From the NCBI GenBank assembly GCA_007116765.1, contig SKHV01000469.1:1-12406 (forward strand): a stretch of 12,406 nt of DNA, in the 5' to 3' direction. A model generated the notes under the pieces. That model had not been told where the DNA came from, ran no database searches, and saw nothing but the letters and a program-made list of their open reading frames with translations. Numbering within the stretch: position 1 is the stretch's first letter; the number at the start of each line of letters is the position of its first letter. Below are positions 11,409 to 12,406 of this stretch, in pieces. The stretch is from Prolixibacteraceae bacterium (lineage in GTDB: Bacteria > Bacteroidota > Bacteroidia > Bacteroidales > Prolixibacteraceae). Both the position numbers and the translations under genes were made by a program.

Positions 11409-12406
11409 ATGGAACGTAAAATCGAAACATACTTCTCTTCATGGAAAAAGTCGTCGGTTAGAATGCCCCTGATGGTTGTTGGTGCTAGGCAGGTTGGAAA
11501 AACATATTCCATACTTTCATTTGGCAACAACAATTACAATAATGTGGCCTACTTCAATTTTGAGAGCAACACTGAATTGCAGCATATTTTTCAACGCGAT
11601 TTGAATCCTGCCCGTATTGTACAAGAGCTTTCGGTGCTGGCCGGAAAAACCATTACACCTAAAAATACTTTAATATTTTTCGACGAAATACAGGCTTGCG
11701 AGCAGGCTTTGACTTCGTTGAAATATTTTAATGAAGATGCACCCGAATTCCACGTTATTGCAGCAGGTAGTTTATTAGGTATTGCAGTTAACCGAAACGA
11801 ATATTCATATCCGGTTGGTAAAGTTGAAAAAATCAACATGTACCCGCTTGATTTTGAAGAGTTTCTCTGGGCATTAGGACAAAAAGATGGCTGCCGGCTC
11901 ATTTCAGAACACTTTGAAAACAACCTGGAATTCTCTCTTCATACAAAGTTTCTCGACTATTATTATCATTATCTCGCCCTAGGCGGAATGCCACAAGTGC
12001 TTAAAGAATTCATTGAAAAAGAGGATTTTAATTTTGTAGTCGCCCTTCAAAAAAACATAAACGATGCCTATGTGGCCGACATGGCAAAATATGCCAGCCC
12101 TGATGAAACATCGAAAATTATGGCTGCCTTTAATACTATTCCGGCGCAGTTGGCCAAAGAAAACCGAAAATTTCAATATAAAATAATCAAGACCGGAGCA
12201 CGTGCCTACGAGTTCGGATCTGCGTTAGACTGGCTGCAAGCATCGGGAGTAGCTCATAAATGTGTGAAAGTAAACGAAGGGAATTTTCCTTTACAAATGT
12301 ATTCCGAGCCTGCAGCATTTAAAGTTTATTTGTCCGATAATGGTTTACTTTGTTCTAAATTTGGCATTGCCCCCCATTTTCTTATTTCAGGTAATCGAAT
12401 TGTTGA
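11409..12406 (+). CDS. AAA-type ATPase with DUF4143 (C-terminus cut by window)
   Basis: The frame is open from ATG 11409 to the window end, 332 complete codons. Walker A is GARQVGKT (25-32) and Walker B is TLIFFDEIQ (87-95, with D92 and E93). AAGSLLG (118-124) is in the sensor-1 position, and YPLDFEEFLWAL (145-156) and LGGMPQVLKEF (191-201) are typical of this ATPase family. The C-terminal part, including VYLSDNGLLCSKF (306-318), fits the DUF4143 domain with its nuclease-like fold. These proteins are common in Bacteroidota and are often mobile or multicopy; their cellular role is poorly known. It sits where hisA would be expected, so it probably inserted into or adjoins the end of the his cluster. 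It needs roughly 40-60 more codons for the usual length. Confidence 0.88.
   Translation, partial: MERKIETYFSSWKKSSVRMPLMVVGARQVGKTYSILSFGNNNYNNVAYFNFESNTELQHIFQRDLNPARIVQELSVLAGKTITPKNTLIFFDEIQACEQALTSLKYFNEDAPEFHVIAAGSLLGIAVNRNEYSYPVGKVEKINMYPLDFEEFLWALGQKDGCRLISEHFENNLEFSLHTKFLDYYYHYLALGGMPQVLKEFIEKEDFNFVVALQKNINDAYVADMAKYASPDETSKIMAAFNTIPAQLAKENRKFQYKIIKTGARAYEFGSALDWLQASGVAHKCVKVNEGNFPLQMYSEPAAFKVYLSDNGLLCSKFGIAPHFLISGNRIV

Overview
The window looks like a chromosomal segment of a Bacteroidota bacterium, probably from the Marinilabiliales/Prolixibacteraceae part of the phylum (inference). Supporting signs are a bifunctional HisB of the Bacteroidota type, LytTR two-component genes, small four-helix-bundle (S23/IVP) and GxxExxY genes, almost no Shine-Dalgarno sequences, and promoter-like TAnnTTTG boxes. 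All genes that can be supported lie on the + strand.

Positions 1-1600 are a zone of gene decay. A Fic-family AMPylase gene (224-1279) is complete except for one in-frame TAA that falls directly after its inhibitory motif. It is followed in the same frame by the orphan C-terminal winged helix of a second Fic protein (1280-1468), and then by what looks like the last residues of a LytS-type sensor kinase (1470-1583). The intact LytTR response regulator (1622-2314) and a hotdog thioesterase (2325-2807) come next.

Positions 2808-11260 hold a histidine biosynthesis operon: hisG, hisD, hisC, hisB, purU, a TlpA-like thioredoxin and hisH. Upstream of hisG is a complete attenuator. It consists of a candidate promoter, an 18-residue leader peptide with five histidines (HHHGHH), an antiterminator strand that overlaps the leader stop codon, and an intrinsic terminator whose 3' arm duplicates that strand. 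hisA, hisF and hisIE are not in the window.

The most unusual property is in the gaps between the operon genes. Six of the seven junctions (all except purU-tlpA) carry degenerate tandem arrays with a short period of 8 to about 12 bases, arranged as inverted pairs. At three junctions (hisG/hisD, hisC/hisB, after hisH) the two arms nearly touch. At the other three (hisD/hisC, hisB/purU, tlpA/hisH) the arms enclose a single small AT-rich gene: S23/IVP four-helix bundle, GxxExxY PD-(D/E)XK-like, and S23/IVP four-helix bundle. The arrays run into coding ends: the last codons of hisD, the stop codons of hisB and tlpA, and the first codons of hisH are made of repeat units. This resembles the inverted-repeat-flanked intervening sequences of 23S rRNA, but placed in a protein operon.

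Positions 11261-12406 hold a repeat hairpin region and the start of a DUF4143-type AAA ATPase gene that has its own promoter-like box and runs off the window.
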